Part shown: piece after piece, positions 48,701 to 60,716 of the stretch
Numbering within the stretch: the stretch's first letter is position 1
How the letters are laid out: each line of letters starts with the position of its first letter
DNA from: Armigeres subalbatus
Taxonomy: Eukaryota; Arthropoda; Insecta; Diptera; Culicidae
Length of the DNA stretch: 64,000 nt
Direction: 5' to 3'
NCBI RefSeq assembly: GCF_024139115.2
Contig: NC_085139.1
Span: forward strand, 138,315,121 to 138,379,120
The notes under the pieces: generated by a model
Database searches by the model: none
What the model saw: the letters and a program-made list of their open reading frames with translations, nothing else
What the model was told of the DNA's origin: nothing
Position numbers and translations under genes: made by a program

Positions 48701-51397
48701 GAGTGAGACTTTTGTTTTTAATAGAAAGCAGCATTAGAACGTACTTGTCATTTTGTAGAATATTTTAGTATAATTTTCTTCTTATGAATCCTAAGTAGCT
48801 ATTTATTTTTCAATCTGTTCTAGAGCTATGTTGAAAATGGAATTCTTGATTGACACCTATGAATATATTCATCCCAAATATAAAAACTTAATTTCCATTA
48901 TTGGCTGATGAACTGCACAAAGCCAAAAAAGTAAAAAGGTTGCAAACAGCTGCATAGTTTAAGCGTACGAGTCAAGACAGTTTTAGTGTTCCTTATTTAT
49001 TTTTTAACCAGATGCAGTTTTTGTGTTCACAGCACTAAACGGAAGCGATTGAAGATTACTAACAAAACAATTTAGGAACAGAAGAAAGACTTCACAACAA
49101 AGAGGCAGACACCTTATGTTCTGGTAATCGATTTTGCTGTTTGAGATTCGATAGAAAGTTGGATAAGCCGTCAGATATTCTGATAGGTAGTCATTGCTTC
49201 ATGAAGTGATGCTACCAAGAAATTGAAGCCAAAATTTGAAATTATATTTAAAGTATTGTATTACCATAGGGTTTTTCTTCTATTTGATCCTTATGTTCCG
49301 TATGTTTCTTCCTATATAACAGTAAATGAAATAATAATGGATTGAAGATAGACTTTTCTCCTTCTAATATGAAACCTCGGGAGCATGCGAACCAAATAGG
49401 AACATTTACCCTATTTACCGGTCGATGTAAAATGCGATAGACGAATACAAATTTTATCAAGAAAAGGGATCTCTTCGTGAGTGATGAGAAAGACGCAAAA
49501 AATGTATCACTTCTCTGTGTAAATGGAAATCAATTACAAAATAATTATCATTCATATTGATTGCAGATTGATCGGGATCATATTAAAAATTGGGAGAGTG
49601 GAGTATATATGTACATAAAAATCTTAAGTCGCAAAGTCAATAAACGGAGAAAAATTAAAACAGATATTTATAATTTGAAAACCGGAATACAAAGAATAAA
49701 ATAAATTTCAGTCCGACAACTTATTCAATATCACATTCCTTGATTCTACTTTGAAAAAATGAATTTATGAAAGCGTTACGGAAGGTAATGTTAGCCCTAT
49801 ATGTAACGTTGCCTCATCTCGCACATTAATGGAGAGATATTTATCACTGGTACTTAAAAAAAAGTTTAACAAGCATATTTTAGTTACATTTTACTAGATT
49901 CATGCACTTCTTCAACTGATGAACGCCATAAACCTGAGGCAGGCTGTGCAAGATTTTTTTTTTCTTTTGCTCAACAAAGTTTTCTAAATGAACTATTTTC
50001 ACACATTAGATGAACGGATAACAATCACACTATTTTAGAATTCATATTAAATTCACAATTTTCATTATTATAGCGACACGAATAACCTAAACTTTTTTGG
50101 ACAATCTTAGAGCACTCGTTGCCTACAACAAATGTATGAACGAATTCATATGAAATGAATTTCGCTTTCCTTTTACGGACAAAATATCACAAGTCACTTA
50201 AGAAGCCGCAGAACTTAAACCTTACAAATAAAATTATATTGAAAATGCTTCCAACTTTCTTCGAATTGTTTCAACAGCAAAAAGAAATATTTAGCACAAC
50301 TTTATTGCCACATTGGATAGTTTATAATTTACATTCAAAGACTTTTTTTTCATTTCCGCTTACTTTAGCAATGCCATATAACTTTTGCCACCAGTTTTCT
50401 CAAAGATGATTCCTTCCTATTGAAATCTTTGAAAATAGTCGTGGGAGTGGAAGGATTAAGACCCGCGAATCGAACTCGCCATCTCCTGATTGGCAATCTT
50501 ACGCCTTTGCCCGCAAGGCTAACAGAGACCCGTCAACAACGCATCATATACTTCATTATAACGCTTATATACTATGTTCGTTATTCATATTATCGCCTAT
50601 AGAAAGTTCATCAAGATAGCCGAATAACATGTTACAAGGCCCTAGACTAGCCTAGTGAGAACATAGTATTAGTTGCCAGCTTATAGAGTAAACGCGATGC
50701 GACTCACGTAAAAGAATAACAGTTATTATCAATAAACTGTTAAATTGCACCGTCGCGTCGCATCGCGCAGTCGATACTAGTCCTACTTTTATGCAACCCA
50801 ACAAGATTTTGTCCTCAAGACCAAATAACGTGTCCCTAGAAAATTTAGATTCGCTAATCTGACGTCAGACAACATGTAAATGTTTTGAGATACACCTCAA
50901 TAAATGTCGTAAAATCAACTATTTTGACTATTTTAGAACGAGCGTCATTAAGTTTACAAAAATAATTACCAACACGGGTACGGCACCATCGCTGCTAGAT
51001 TCAACTACCGTTTTTCGTTTAGCAAAATTTTGCTCTAGACATGTCTACTACGCCTGCTAGTTAGACAACAACGCAACACATATGCTCAAATATGACGCTT
51101 ATCCAACCATAAAAAGTCTATCATAGTTTATCCAATAGACGAATTCAATTAGGATAGGTTCCTCGTTACAGCATAGTAAGATCATTTTAAAATGCTTATA
51201 ATATTTTCTAGACAAAATGTATTAAAATCTGATTGATGTGTAGGTACTAAACATAAAATATTCTGAAGTCCAAATTTAGATGATAACATTTTTTGTATAT
51301 TTCACAAATTGCGTCTTACATCAAATAGATTCATTTTGTTTACAGTAATGAAAACACAAAATTAGAATTTATTGTGTTTTTTCACCATTATTTATAA
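45760..51397. other. 5.6-kb gene-free AT-rich stretch
   Basis: No gene, LINE or clear transposon was recognised. Several AATAAA sites occur (for example near 45932 and 46501), any of which could serve the upstream kinase gene. Small features are CCTAACCTAACCTA near 47182-47195, a tRNA-like B box on the minus strand near 50465-50475, and GCGATGCGAC facing GTCGCATCGCGC at 50695-50768. A 122-codon minus-strand frame at 47336-47704 has no recognisable domain. Confidence 0.5.
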
Positions 51398-51412
51398 CAG
51401 CGGTTCTCAACC
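51398..51412. repeat. Single hAT terminus CAGCGGTTCTCAACC
   Basis: Identical to the TIR of the element at 14967-16537. No matching right terminus was found nearby, so the element is truncated or decayed. Confidence 0.7.
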
Positions 51413-52460
51413 AAAAATGGGTGGGGTGGTTCCATAAGCAGAGATACTTATGCGAATCCACGGGATGAATAGAGAATCTCCTTCCAGAAGAAAGTTCGTT
51501 CATACAATAATATAATCGAACCCTCGTTTCCCAGATTGACCCAATAGATGCATCTCCCATGGGGAGAAGAGCCCGCCCTTTATCCACGAGATGGTAACAA
51601 TAGGAAGTTGGCGATTCCACTCTTCCTATCCAAATCGCTTTAATCGGGTGCCCTGATGTTTTTTATGGTATATAATCATATAGTTTCAATATAATTTGGT
51701 AAATGTATATAATGGAATTCTCTCACCAAGTTTCAAATCCATGTCCTGGATGAGAAAGGACTTTATGCCTTCAGAGATAGAAAACCAATAGCTCTTCAAG
51801 AGATGTCACTGATAACGTACTCAAGTGGACATAAAAACCACATATCTTTTCCAATAACATTTAACATATAGAATACAAAAAAAAGTCTCGCTTACTTACA
51901 TAGATGCAACAAACATAAAATCAAAACAATCAAGTTTCTTAAAACTAAATTGTGGTTAAGTATTAAAAGTAAATTGTGGTCAGTTGAATTAATCCGATAA
52001 TAAAGAAATAAATAATAATAAAACATAAGTATTACTACTCCTGGCCACGCCCATCTTCACCGTAACCTGGGAGTGTTGATGTAGTACTTATTTATTGAGC
52101 GGCCCCCGACTCAGCGATACCCTCATAAGTAGGTACCACGGAGTTGGATATTGGAGAAAGTATTCGTTGGGTCAGGATTTGCCTGTAGATGACAATTTGA
52201 ACGTGGTGGATCTCACACCGTAACACACCACACAAAGGTGTCTACCCAGCATTACGGGTACCTGGTCCGCGATCGAACGTTCACCCATAAATCCCACCTG
52301 GTACTGCCCCACGAACTCTCTTCCAAATGGTGTTAGTTGGTGACATGAAATTTTAAATTAAACGAACTCGAAAAAAAAGTAAACATTTCTGCATTACCAT
52401 GGAGCTGTCTATACATGCTGATTAGAGTTACTCAATAAATAAGTGCATATCATTGGAACA
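51413..52460. other. Gene-free stretch with a GC-richer repeat-like block
   Basis: The block 52040-52330 is more GC-rich than its surroundings (CTGGCCACGCCCATCTTCAC; TACCTGGTCCGCGATCGAAC) and looks like transposon-derived sequence, but I could not assign it. Confidence 0.4.
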
Positions 52461-52734
52461 TACCATTTTGGCTCAAATTCCGAACATTACTCATATTCCG
52501 AACACTTGCTTTTGAATGGTCATTTTGCCTTTATCCGCTTAACCCGTTAACGCCCAGTGATCTATTTATAGATCAGAAGCGCTTAACGCCCAGTGATCTA
52601 TTTATAGATCAGTTACATTTTTTATATCTGTTGGGAAGTTTTGGCTCTGAAGTTATACATCTCTTCGTCAATATTGTTCTTCGAACTAATATCTTTCATA
52701 TGGTGAACAATTTAAATCGGAACTGACTCACTAG

Positions 52735-53960
52735 GTGGCGTAAACGTCCATGGAAAACTGAACTTTTTCATACAAAAATCAAGTAATGAGTAGTGAATGT
52801 CCAAACAGCATCACTCTATACCTCAAGAACCTGACTAGTTAGCTACATGGAGTCTTCAGCAAAGTTGTTCAGAGTATCTTGGCGGCTCAACAACTGATCC
52901 AAATAATTCTGAATTGTTGTTCGAGGTGGCGCTAGTGAGCGTTTAAATTTGTTTCGCATAAAACATCAATCAGTAGCAAATAATTCTAAATTTTTGCATG
53001 AGGTGGCGCTAGTGAGCATCCAAACTTCTTCTGCATGAAACATCAATCTGCATCTCAAGAACCTGGTTAGTTAGCAACATGGAGTCTTCAGCAAAGTTGT
53101 TCAGAGTACCTTGGCGGGTCAAGAACTGATCAAAATAATTCTGAATTTCTGCATGAGGTGGCGCTAGTGAGCATCCAAACTTCTTCTGCATAAAACATCA
53201 ATCTGCATCTCAAGAACCTGATTAGTTAGCTACATGGAGTCTTCAGCAAAGTTGTTCAGAATATCTTGGCAGTTCAAGAACTGATCCAAATAATTCTAAA
53301 TTTTTGTACGAGGTGGCACTAGTGAGCGTTTAAATTTGTTTTGCATAAAACATCCATCAGTATCTCTCAAACCTGACTAGTTAGCAACATAGAGTCTTCA
53401 GCAAAGTTGTTCAGAGTATCTTGGCAGTTCAACAACTGGTCGAAATAATTCTGAATTTTTGTTCGAGGTGGCGCTAGTGAGCATCCAAACTTCTTCTGCA
53501 TGAAACATCAATCTGCATCTCAAGAACCTGATTAGTTAGCTACATGGAGTTTTCAGCAAAGTTGTTTAGAGCATCTTGCCGGAAATAAATCGAAATAATT
53601 CTGAATTTTTGCATGAGGTGGCTAATGAGCATCCAAACTTCTTCTGCATGAAACATTAATCTGTATCTCAAGAACCTGATTAGTAAGCTATATGGAGTCT
53701 TCAGCAAAGTTATTCAGAGCCAAGAACTGATCAAATAATTCTGATTTTTTTCATGAGGTGGCGCTAGTGAGCATCCAAACTTCTTCTGCATGAAACATCA
53801 ATCTGTATCTCAAGAAACTGATAAGTTAGCTACATGGAGTCTTCAGCAAAGTTGTGTATCTTGCCGGTTCAAGAAATGATCGAAATAATTCTGAATTTTT
53901 GCATGAGGTGGCTCTAGTGAGCATCCAAACTTCTTTTGCATAGAACATCAATCTGTATCA
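52735..53960. repeat. 155-bp tandem satellite, about 7-8 copies
   Basis: The landmark GGTGGCGCTAGTGAGC (or a close variant) starts at 52925, 53002, 53158, 53312, 53467, 53617, 53757 and 53907. Spacing is 140-156 bp except for one 77-bp deleted unit. Each full unit also contains TGGAGTCTTCAGCAAAGTTG. Copies differ by a few substitutions and small deletions. No open frame is maintained. Confidence 0.93.
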
Positions 53961-54444
53961 CTGGCCGGACGAAGAAAAATAATCAAAGTGAAGTATTACA
54001 CTGCACAGTTCTAAAGATCCTTCCACAAACAAACTCGTTGTGAAACACCGGAAGTGGCGAAAGACACATGAAAACCAGTTCGCTAATACGCGTACCAATT
54101 CGTATTGACCGATATCGTAAACGGTACGTTATGGAGGTACCGATTTAATTTGATATGATGTTCCTAATTTGCAGTCATATGTTATATTGGTTTCGAAGCA
54201 GCCATATTGAGCAAGTCATGAACGCCATGGCCGTTATAAAACCAAACAGTGTAGTATAGATCGTTATGGAGAGAAGAAATCTTTTTCAAAGCGTCAAAAC
54301 AATAACCAATAAAGTTTTTTTAGAGTGATCCGTGAGTGTGCGTGTGTTGAGCTGTAAGAACCTTTGTGCGTCGCACAAAAAAAAAGAATGTGACGATGAA
54401 TGAATTTGCTCCTCTAGGCAATGTGCAACCAAATGTTGAAGGGA

Positions 54445-55632
54445 AAAGTGTGGGGGAGGCAGGACGAGAGATAGGGAGAGAATGAGTGATAGAGTGGGTG
54501 TGAGAGAGATAGAGTGAGACAGAGAGAAAGAGAGCGAGAGAGAAAGAGTGAGAGAGTGAGAGAGAAAGAGTGAGAGAGTGAGAGAGTGAAAGAGAAAGAG
54601 TGAGAGAGTGAGAGAAAGAGTGAGAGAGAAAGAGTGAGAGAATGGGAGAGAAAAAGTGAGAGAGTGAGAGAGAAAGAGTGAGAGAAGTGCGAAAGAGAGT
54701 GGAAGAGAAAGAGTGAGAGAGAAGAGCGAGAGAGAGTAAGAGAGAGTGAGAGAGAAATATTGAGAGAGTGAGAGAGAAATAGTGAGAGAGTGTGAGAGAA
54801 AGAGTGAGAGAGTGGGAGAGAAAGAGTGAGAGAGTGAGAGAGTGAGAGAAGAGCGAGAGAGAGTGGAAGAGTAAGATTGAGAGAGAAGAGCGAGAGAGAA
54901 TGAGAGAGAGAGCGAGAAAGAGAAAGGGTGTGAGAGAGAGTGAGAGAAAGAGTGAGAAAGAGAGTGAGAGAAAGAGTGAGAGAGAGTGAGAGAGAGAGAG
55001 TGAGAGAAAGAGTGAGAGGGAAAAGGAGTGAGAGAGAGAAGGTGTGAGTGAGAAAAAGAGTGAGATAGAGAGAAAGAGTCAGAGAGAGTAAGAGTGAAGG
55101 GAGAGAGAGAAAGAGTGAGAGGGAGAGAGAGAAAGAGTGTGAGGGAGAGAGAGAAAGAGTGAGAGGAAGAGAGAGAAAGAGTGAGAGGGAGAGAGAAAGA
55201 GTGAGAGGGAGAGAGAAAGAGTGAGAGGGAGAGAGAGAAAGAGTGAGAGGGAGAGATATAAAGAGTGAGAGGGAGAGAGAGAAAGCGTGAGAGGGAGAGA
55301 GAGAAAGAGTGCAAGGGGGAAGAGAAAGAGTGAGAGGGAGAGAGAGAAAGAGAGAGAGGAAGAGAGAGAAAGAGTGAGAGGGAGAGAGAAAGAGTGAGAG
55401 GGAGAGAGAGAAAGAGTGAGAGGAAGAGAGAGAAAGAGTGAGAGGGAGAGAGAGAAAGAGTGAGAAGGAGAGAGAGAAAGAGTGAGAGGGAGAGAGAGAA
55501 AGAGTGAAAGGGAGAGAGAGAAAGAGTGAGAGGGAGAGAGAGAGAAAGAGTGAGAGGGAGAGAGAAAGAGTGAAAGGGAGAGAGAGAGAGAGAAAGAGTT
55601 AGAGGGAGAGGGAGAGAGAGAGAGAGAAAAAA
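54445..55632. repeat. 1.2-kb GAGAGTGAGAGAAAGA microsatellite
   Basis: Almost pure purine on the + strand. The first half is built on GAGAGTGAGAGA and the second on AAAGAGTGAGAGGGAGAGAG. The long minus-strand frames of Ser, Leu, Phe and Pro are low-complexity translations and not genes. A polypurine-polypyrimidine tract of this length can adopt triplex (H-DNA) structures. Confidence 0.95.
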
Positions 55633-56234
55633 ATTCCAATTACTTGATTCGTTCTCGAGTCAGGCACAAAATTGTAGTACATTTGCAGGGGAACACCCGG
55701 ATCCCCCCCCCGCTAAATTTAGAAGGGACTTCCAACTAGCATAAAGACTTTCTCCGGTCTCGCCGCATCTCCCAAAAACTATATGATGCTTGTGCCGATT
55801 ATAATTGCTATCGATTATACTGCTTAATCGGTTCAATCATTATTCCATCATTTTCAGCACATATGACCCACCGTGCTAAAAAAATTGTGACCGTAGATTT
55901 TTTATTAACTATTTCAGGTTTATTATTTTAATATGTTGAGATGTTCCTGATAAAATAAAGCGAGAGTTAATTCGGGCGTTAATGGGTTTATTTGCTCCAC
56001 ATGAATTCGAATTCGTTTTCAGTCTTGATCCTTAGTACGGAAAACCGATGTAAGTTTTTGTTTAAGGGGCTGAAACGCCAGTGTTCGGAAGATAAGTCAT
56101 GTTCGGGATTTGATACAAAAACGGTGTGTCAAATGTAGATTACAAGGAAATGTGATAATGATATTTTCAATAATAATTTAATAACAACTCCAAGATTCAA
56201 TCGTATCCACTACAGTCATCCCCTTTTCTATTGC

Positions 56235-56786
56235 CAATGTAGAAAATATCTTTTATTCTTGAAGAAACATTTCCAGATATTTCTTAGAGAAAACAGGCAG
56301 ATAAGTGAACGCACCAAAATACGAATTTTCAACTCTAACGTGAAATCTGTGCTGTTATACGCTAGCGAAACATGGTGTGTATCAGTGGAGAACACTCAAC
56401 GGCTGCAGGTGTTCATTAACAGATGCCTGCGGTATATAATTCGGGCCTGGTGGCCTCACAACTGGATCTCAAACAACGAGCTCCATCGTCGTTGTCACCA
56501 GAGGCCGATAGCAACAGAAATTCGGGATCGGAAGTGGGGCTGGGTCGGCCACACTCTACGTAGGGGCGGAAACGAAATATGTAAGCAAGCATTAGACTGG
56601 AACCCAGCGGGACATCGCAGCAGAGGCAGACCCAGAGGCTCATGGCGGCGAAGCCTCAATAAAGAAATAAAAGAAGTCGACCGAAATCTAACCTGGCAAC
56701 AGGTTAAAGCGATAGCCGGGCATCGCTCAGGATGGAGATCTTTCAAGTCGGCCCTTTGCACCACCGGAGGTGTACAGGATCCATAA
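56235..56786 (+). pseudogene. RTE-like LINE, C-terminal end of reverse transcriptase
   Basis: One frame (56259-56786) covers the C-terminal RT region: ISERTKIRIFNSNVKSVLLY, ASETWCVS, LQVFINRCLRYIIRAWWPHN, then EIRDRKWGWVGHTLRRGGN and ALDWNPAGHRSRGRPRGSW. The WGWVGHTLRR and GRPRGSWRR motifs are typical of RTE and related LINEs. The RT palm is not present, so the copy is 5'-truncated. The frame ends at 56786 with no recognisable 3' tail before the satellite starts. Confidence 0.7.
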
Positions 56787-56869
56787 GTAAGTTGAAGAAA
56801 CATCAATTCGATTCCTTCTGCTCCAGTCGAGAATATTCCATATGACAATATATGAAAAACCAATGCGAA

Positions 56870-58800
56870 CGATTCAATACGAATGTAATTCAATTCAAAA
56901 CCAATACCAATCCATATCAGAATCAATCCATTCCAAATCCAATCCGAATCTAATCCAAATACAATCCAACTCCATTCCAAATCCAAATTCAATCTAAATC
57001 TCCTCGAAATAAAATCCAAATTGAACCTAAATCCAATCCTAAACCAAAGAAAATCAAACAAATCCAATTAAAATCCAAATTTAACCAAATCTTATCCAAA
57101 TTTAACCAAATCTTATCCAAATCCATTCCAAACCGAATTCAAATTCAATCCAAATCCAACTCCAATCCGAATTCGATCCAATTTAAATCCAAATCCAATT
57201 CAACTCCAGTCCGAATTCATTCCAAATACAATCCAAATCTAATAAAAATCCAATCCATATTCAATCCGAATCCAATCAAAATCCATTCCAAATCCAAACC
57301 AAATTCAAATACAAATCAAATCCAATCCGACAATTCCAAATCGAATCCAAATTCAATCCAAATCCTATCCAAATCCAATCCAATCAAAATCAAAATCCAA
57401 TCCAATCCAAATCCAATCCAAATCTAATCCAAATCCAATCCAAATCAAATCAAGATTCAATCCATATGCAATCCGAATCCAATCCAAATCCAATCCAAAT
57501 CAAATCCAAATCCAATCCAAATATCCAATTCAAATCCAATCCAAATCCAACCCAAATCCAATCAAAATCCAATCCAAATCCAATCAAAATCCAATCCAAA
57601 TCAAATCCAATCCAAATCCAATCCAAATTCAATTCAAATCCAATACAAATTCAATCCAATCCAAATCAATTCCAAATTCAATCCAAATTCAATCCAAATC
57701 CCATCCAAATCCAATCCAATCCAAATCCAATCCAAATCCAATCAAAATCCAATCCATATTCAATCCGAATCCAATCCAAATCAAATCCAAATCCAATCCA
57801 AATCCAATTCAAATCCAATCCAAATCCAATACAAATCCAAACCAAATCCAATCCAAATCCAATCCATTCCAAATCCAATACAAATCCAATCCAAATCCAA
57901 TCCAATCCAAATATAATCCAAATCCAAATCCAATCCATTCCAAATCCAATACAAATCCAATCCAAATCCAATCCAATCCAAATCTAATCCAAATCTAATC
58001 CAAATCCAATCAAGATCCAATCCATATGCAATCCGAATCCAATCCAAATCCAATCAAAATCCAATCCAAATCAAATCCACATCCAATCCAAATCCAATTC
58101 AAATCCAATCCAAATCCAACCCAAATCCAATCAAAATCCAATCCGAATCCAATCCAAATCCAATCAAAATCCAATCCAAATCAAATCCAAATCCAATCCA
58201 AATCCAATCCAAATCCAATCCAAATCCAATCCAAATTCAATTCAAATCCAATCCAAATCCAATCCAAATCCAATCCAAATTTAATCCAAATCCAATCAAA
58301 ATCCAATCCAAATCAAATCCAAATCCAATCCAAATCCAATTCAAATCCAATCCAAATCCAATCCAAATCCAAACCAAATTCAATCCAGATCCAATTCAAT
58401 TCCAATTCAAGTCCAATCTTAATCCAATTTTAATCCAATCCAAATCCAATTCAAATCCAATCCAAATCCAATCCAATCAAAATCCAATCCAAACCTCATC
58501 CAAATACAATCCAATCCAAATCCAATCGGAATCCAATTCATATCCAATCCAAATCCAATTCAAGTCCAATTCAAATCCAATCCAAATCCTAACCAAATCC
58601 AAATCCAATCCGAATCCAATCCAATTCCAATTCAAGTCCAATCCAAATCCAATCCAAATTCAAGACAAATCCAATCCAAATCCAATCCAATCATAATCTA
58701 ATCTAATCTAAATCTTATATAAATTCAATTTTAATCCGAATTGAATGCAGGTCCATTTAAATTTCAATCCAAGTGCAGTCGAAATACTATCCTATTTAAA
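56870..58800. repeat. 11-bp AAATCCAATCC tandem array, about 1.9 kb
   Basis: The predominant unit is AAATCCAATCC, with frequent 5-6 bp half units and C/T or A/G variants. The most regular part is 57360-58380. Because 11 is not a multiple of 3, all frames read the same 11-residue cycle (built on SNPNPIQIQSK) and stay open on both strands. This explains the apparent proteins. Confidence 0.95.
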
Positions 58801-60289
58801 TCAATATTCAATCCTTCAATTTACTCCGTATTTATCTTTTTATTCATTATGCCATCCATTTTTACCAATTTCTATATTTCTATTTGCTCACCGATAACAT
58901 ATTTTAACCTTTAGTTGTTCAATCAAAGTTAATTGCCTATTTTTTGGGTATTAGTAATCACGTAATCACCAAACCCATAATTTATTAACTAAACTATGTT
59001 TTCTGTTGAATACATGGTTTTTGGTCATACTACTCTCGTATGAACATGGGTAATGTAACTTCTGTGTTTTTGGGGTTTAAAACAACCTGTGGCGGGAACA
59101 CCGCCGTTACAACCTAAATGGAGGCAAACCTGTAAGACGTTTGTTTCAAGCGATCCTCAAATGAACACAAGAAATTTTATCTGCTGTCCATGACGTTCGA
59201 CTTAGCTCAAAATACTGAGCACATCTAATTCACCCATTGCATTGGAGCCTTACTATCGCATGAATTCCCCATCATGTTGGCTCTGAGCAACATCAGTGTG
59301 AGCATATCTGCTATGTGTTATCATTTTCAAGTGGTTTGTCTGCTCCTTCTGCTGCAGACCCGCGCAGCTTGATCGTTAATCAACTCTCCACTTTTGAAAA
59401 AGGCACGCGCGCTATGTTCGTTGAATGCACGGTCGCGGCTGTTAAAAATGAAGAGGTTCATCACGAGAGAGACTCCCCAAAAACTTTCTTTCTCGAGATA
59501 TGCCGACCGCCACGACCAGGTGGAAAGAGGTGGAGCATTGGAATTTCTTCGTCTTCATTCTGTCTAGTGCCGTCGAGTAGGACGGACGTGGAAGGTCTTG
59601 CAGTCGTGGGCCCTATCAGCCAGTTCTCATAGGTGTTGTTTGGAGAAATCCCCAAGCGGAAGAGTGTGTCCCAGCGAAAGCCGCCTCGGAGAGCAGGCGA
59701 TAATATTAAAGGCAGACGAGGAAGAAAAGCAAGGAAGCAAGAAGGTTGTGATCTGAAGAAATTAAAAGCAACTCTTAAAAATTTCTTCCAATCTCTTGTG
59801 GTCCGTCGGTGTGTAGTGTGACTCTCGAGCCTTGGATGGTGCGGCTAAGTGTGAGTTAGGGAAACGGTGGACACACATTCAGCGGGTGAAAGAAAGTACG
59901 TTAAGCTCCCCTTCTTCGGTCCGGGGCTTAGAGTGGTGCATTTCCAAACCCAGTAGATGGAGAGTGAGAGATGAAATCGTGGCATTGCAGGTTTTATTTT
60001 AATGGAAAATAAAATATTGGTTATTTGTGTGTCAGTTAGTTGATAACTATTCAAACGAAATCTTTCTTTTATTGGCACGACAAACTGATGAATTTCAGAT
60101 AAGTTTTCAAAAAATAAATGTACGCAAACCAAGTGGGAGGTGAAATCGAGTCGTTCAATAGCGATCGCAAAATGCTGATTGGAAAGGACTAAACGAATTA
60201 ACATTAATAAATTATCGTTTCTCGTTGAAATTTAAATTCGTCATTTAAATATCTGGAAGAGACAGTTCCGTAAAAGCATCAACATCCCG
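58801..60289. other. Gene-free stretch, possibly promoter-proximal
   Basis: AT-rich to about 59080, then moderately GC-richer (59330-59860) with CpG-containing stretches such as ACGCGCGCTATG. A GTGAGT that could serve as a splice donor lies at 59851. No protein domain is recognised on either strand. Confidence 0.4.
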
Positions 60290-60716
60290 GTTTGAAGTAA
60301 AAGCGAAATTATAAACAGGAAGTGCTAACTAGTAACGACGAAACTCGTGCAAGTGGGAAAGGCAGTGAAAGCCTATCCTCCTATCAATCGTCTCCGAAGA
60401 AATCGAAAACGCACCACACTGAAGAAAACAAGTTGACCGAGAAAACAAGAACAGGTTCGCCGCTTGCTGCTGGATGACAAATTAAAGTCTATCTCTCTGT
60501 GTGTGCCGCGTTTCGCTTGGGTGAATCGGTGCAAACAGACCTACCTACTGCCTACCGTAGACATTGAGCCGTGCAGGGCAGTTGGTCAAGCGTAAGACCT
60601 GGAGATTTCCCCTTTTCGGGTGAAAAGAAACGTCCATCGACCGCTAACGACATCTTCACACTAGGCGGCGGATTACATATTGAGCTGGAATCGCGATCCG
60701 AAGAAACCTTGTAAAG
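60290..60716 (+). other. Possible non-coding first exon (5' UTR) of a downstream gene
   Basis: The sequence is GC-richer than its neighbours, lacks a long open frame, and ends in a near-ideal donor, AAAG|GTAAGCAG (cut after 60716). An abrupt return to AT-rich sequence follows. Long 5' UTR exons separated from coding exons by big introns are common in mosquitoes. The 5' limit is a guess and the gene itself would lie beyond 64000. Confidence 0.35.

Larger units (their letters stand above)
52544..55986. mobile_element. Possible piggyBac-like non-autonomous element filled with satellite
   Basis: The left end CCCGTTAACGCCC follows TTAA (52540-52543). The inverted right end is CCCATTAACGCCC, followed by TTTA (55987-55990), one base off TTAA. 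There is no transposase. The interior holds two 36-bp direct repeats (52548-52618) containing GATCTATTTATAGATC, a 155-bp satellite and a GA tract. The superfamily call rests only on the TTAA-like flank and CCC start. Confidence 0.5.
52461..56130. mobile_element. Outer inverted-repeat element containing a nested TTAA-type element
   Basis: The left end near 52472-52510 (TCAAATTCCGAACATTACTC, TTCCGAACACTTGC) is matched in inverted form near 56075-56125 (TCAAATCCCGAACATGACTT, TTCCGAACACTGGC). This gives a TIR of about 50 bp with scattered differences. Its own interior is short, because almost everything between is the nested element at 52544-55986. Confidence 0.6.

Noticed and set aside
50440..50530. 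Minus-strand tRNA-like segment with GAGTTCGATTC
   Set aside because: A-box and B-box resemblance only. The anticodon stem has several mismatches.
54286..55639. Minus-strand frames of 342 and 186 codons made of Ser, Leu, Phe and Pro
   Set aside because: They are translations of the GA microsatellite. Composition is extreme and no domain is present.
57466..58433. Long plus- and minus-strand frames in the CAAATCC array
   Set aside because: 11-bp repeat read as an 11-residue cycle in every frame, with no stop codons by composition.
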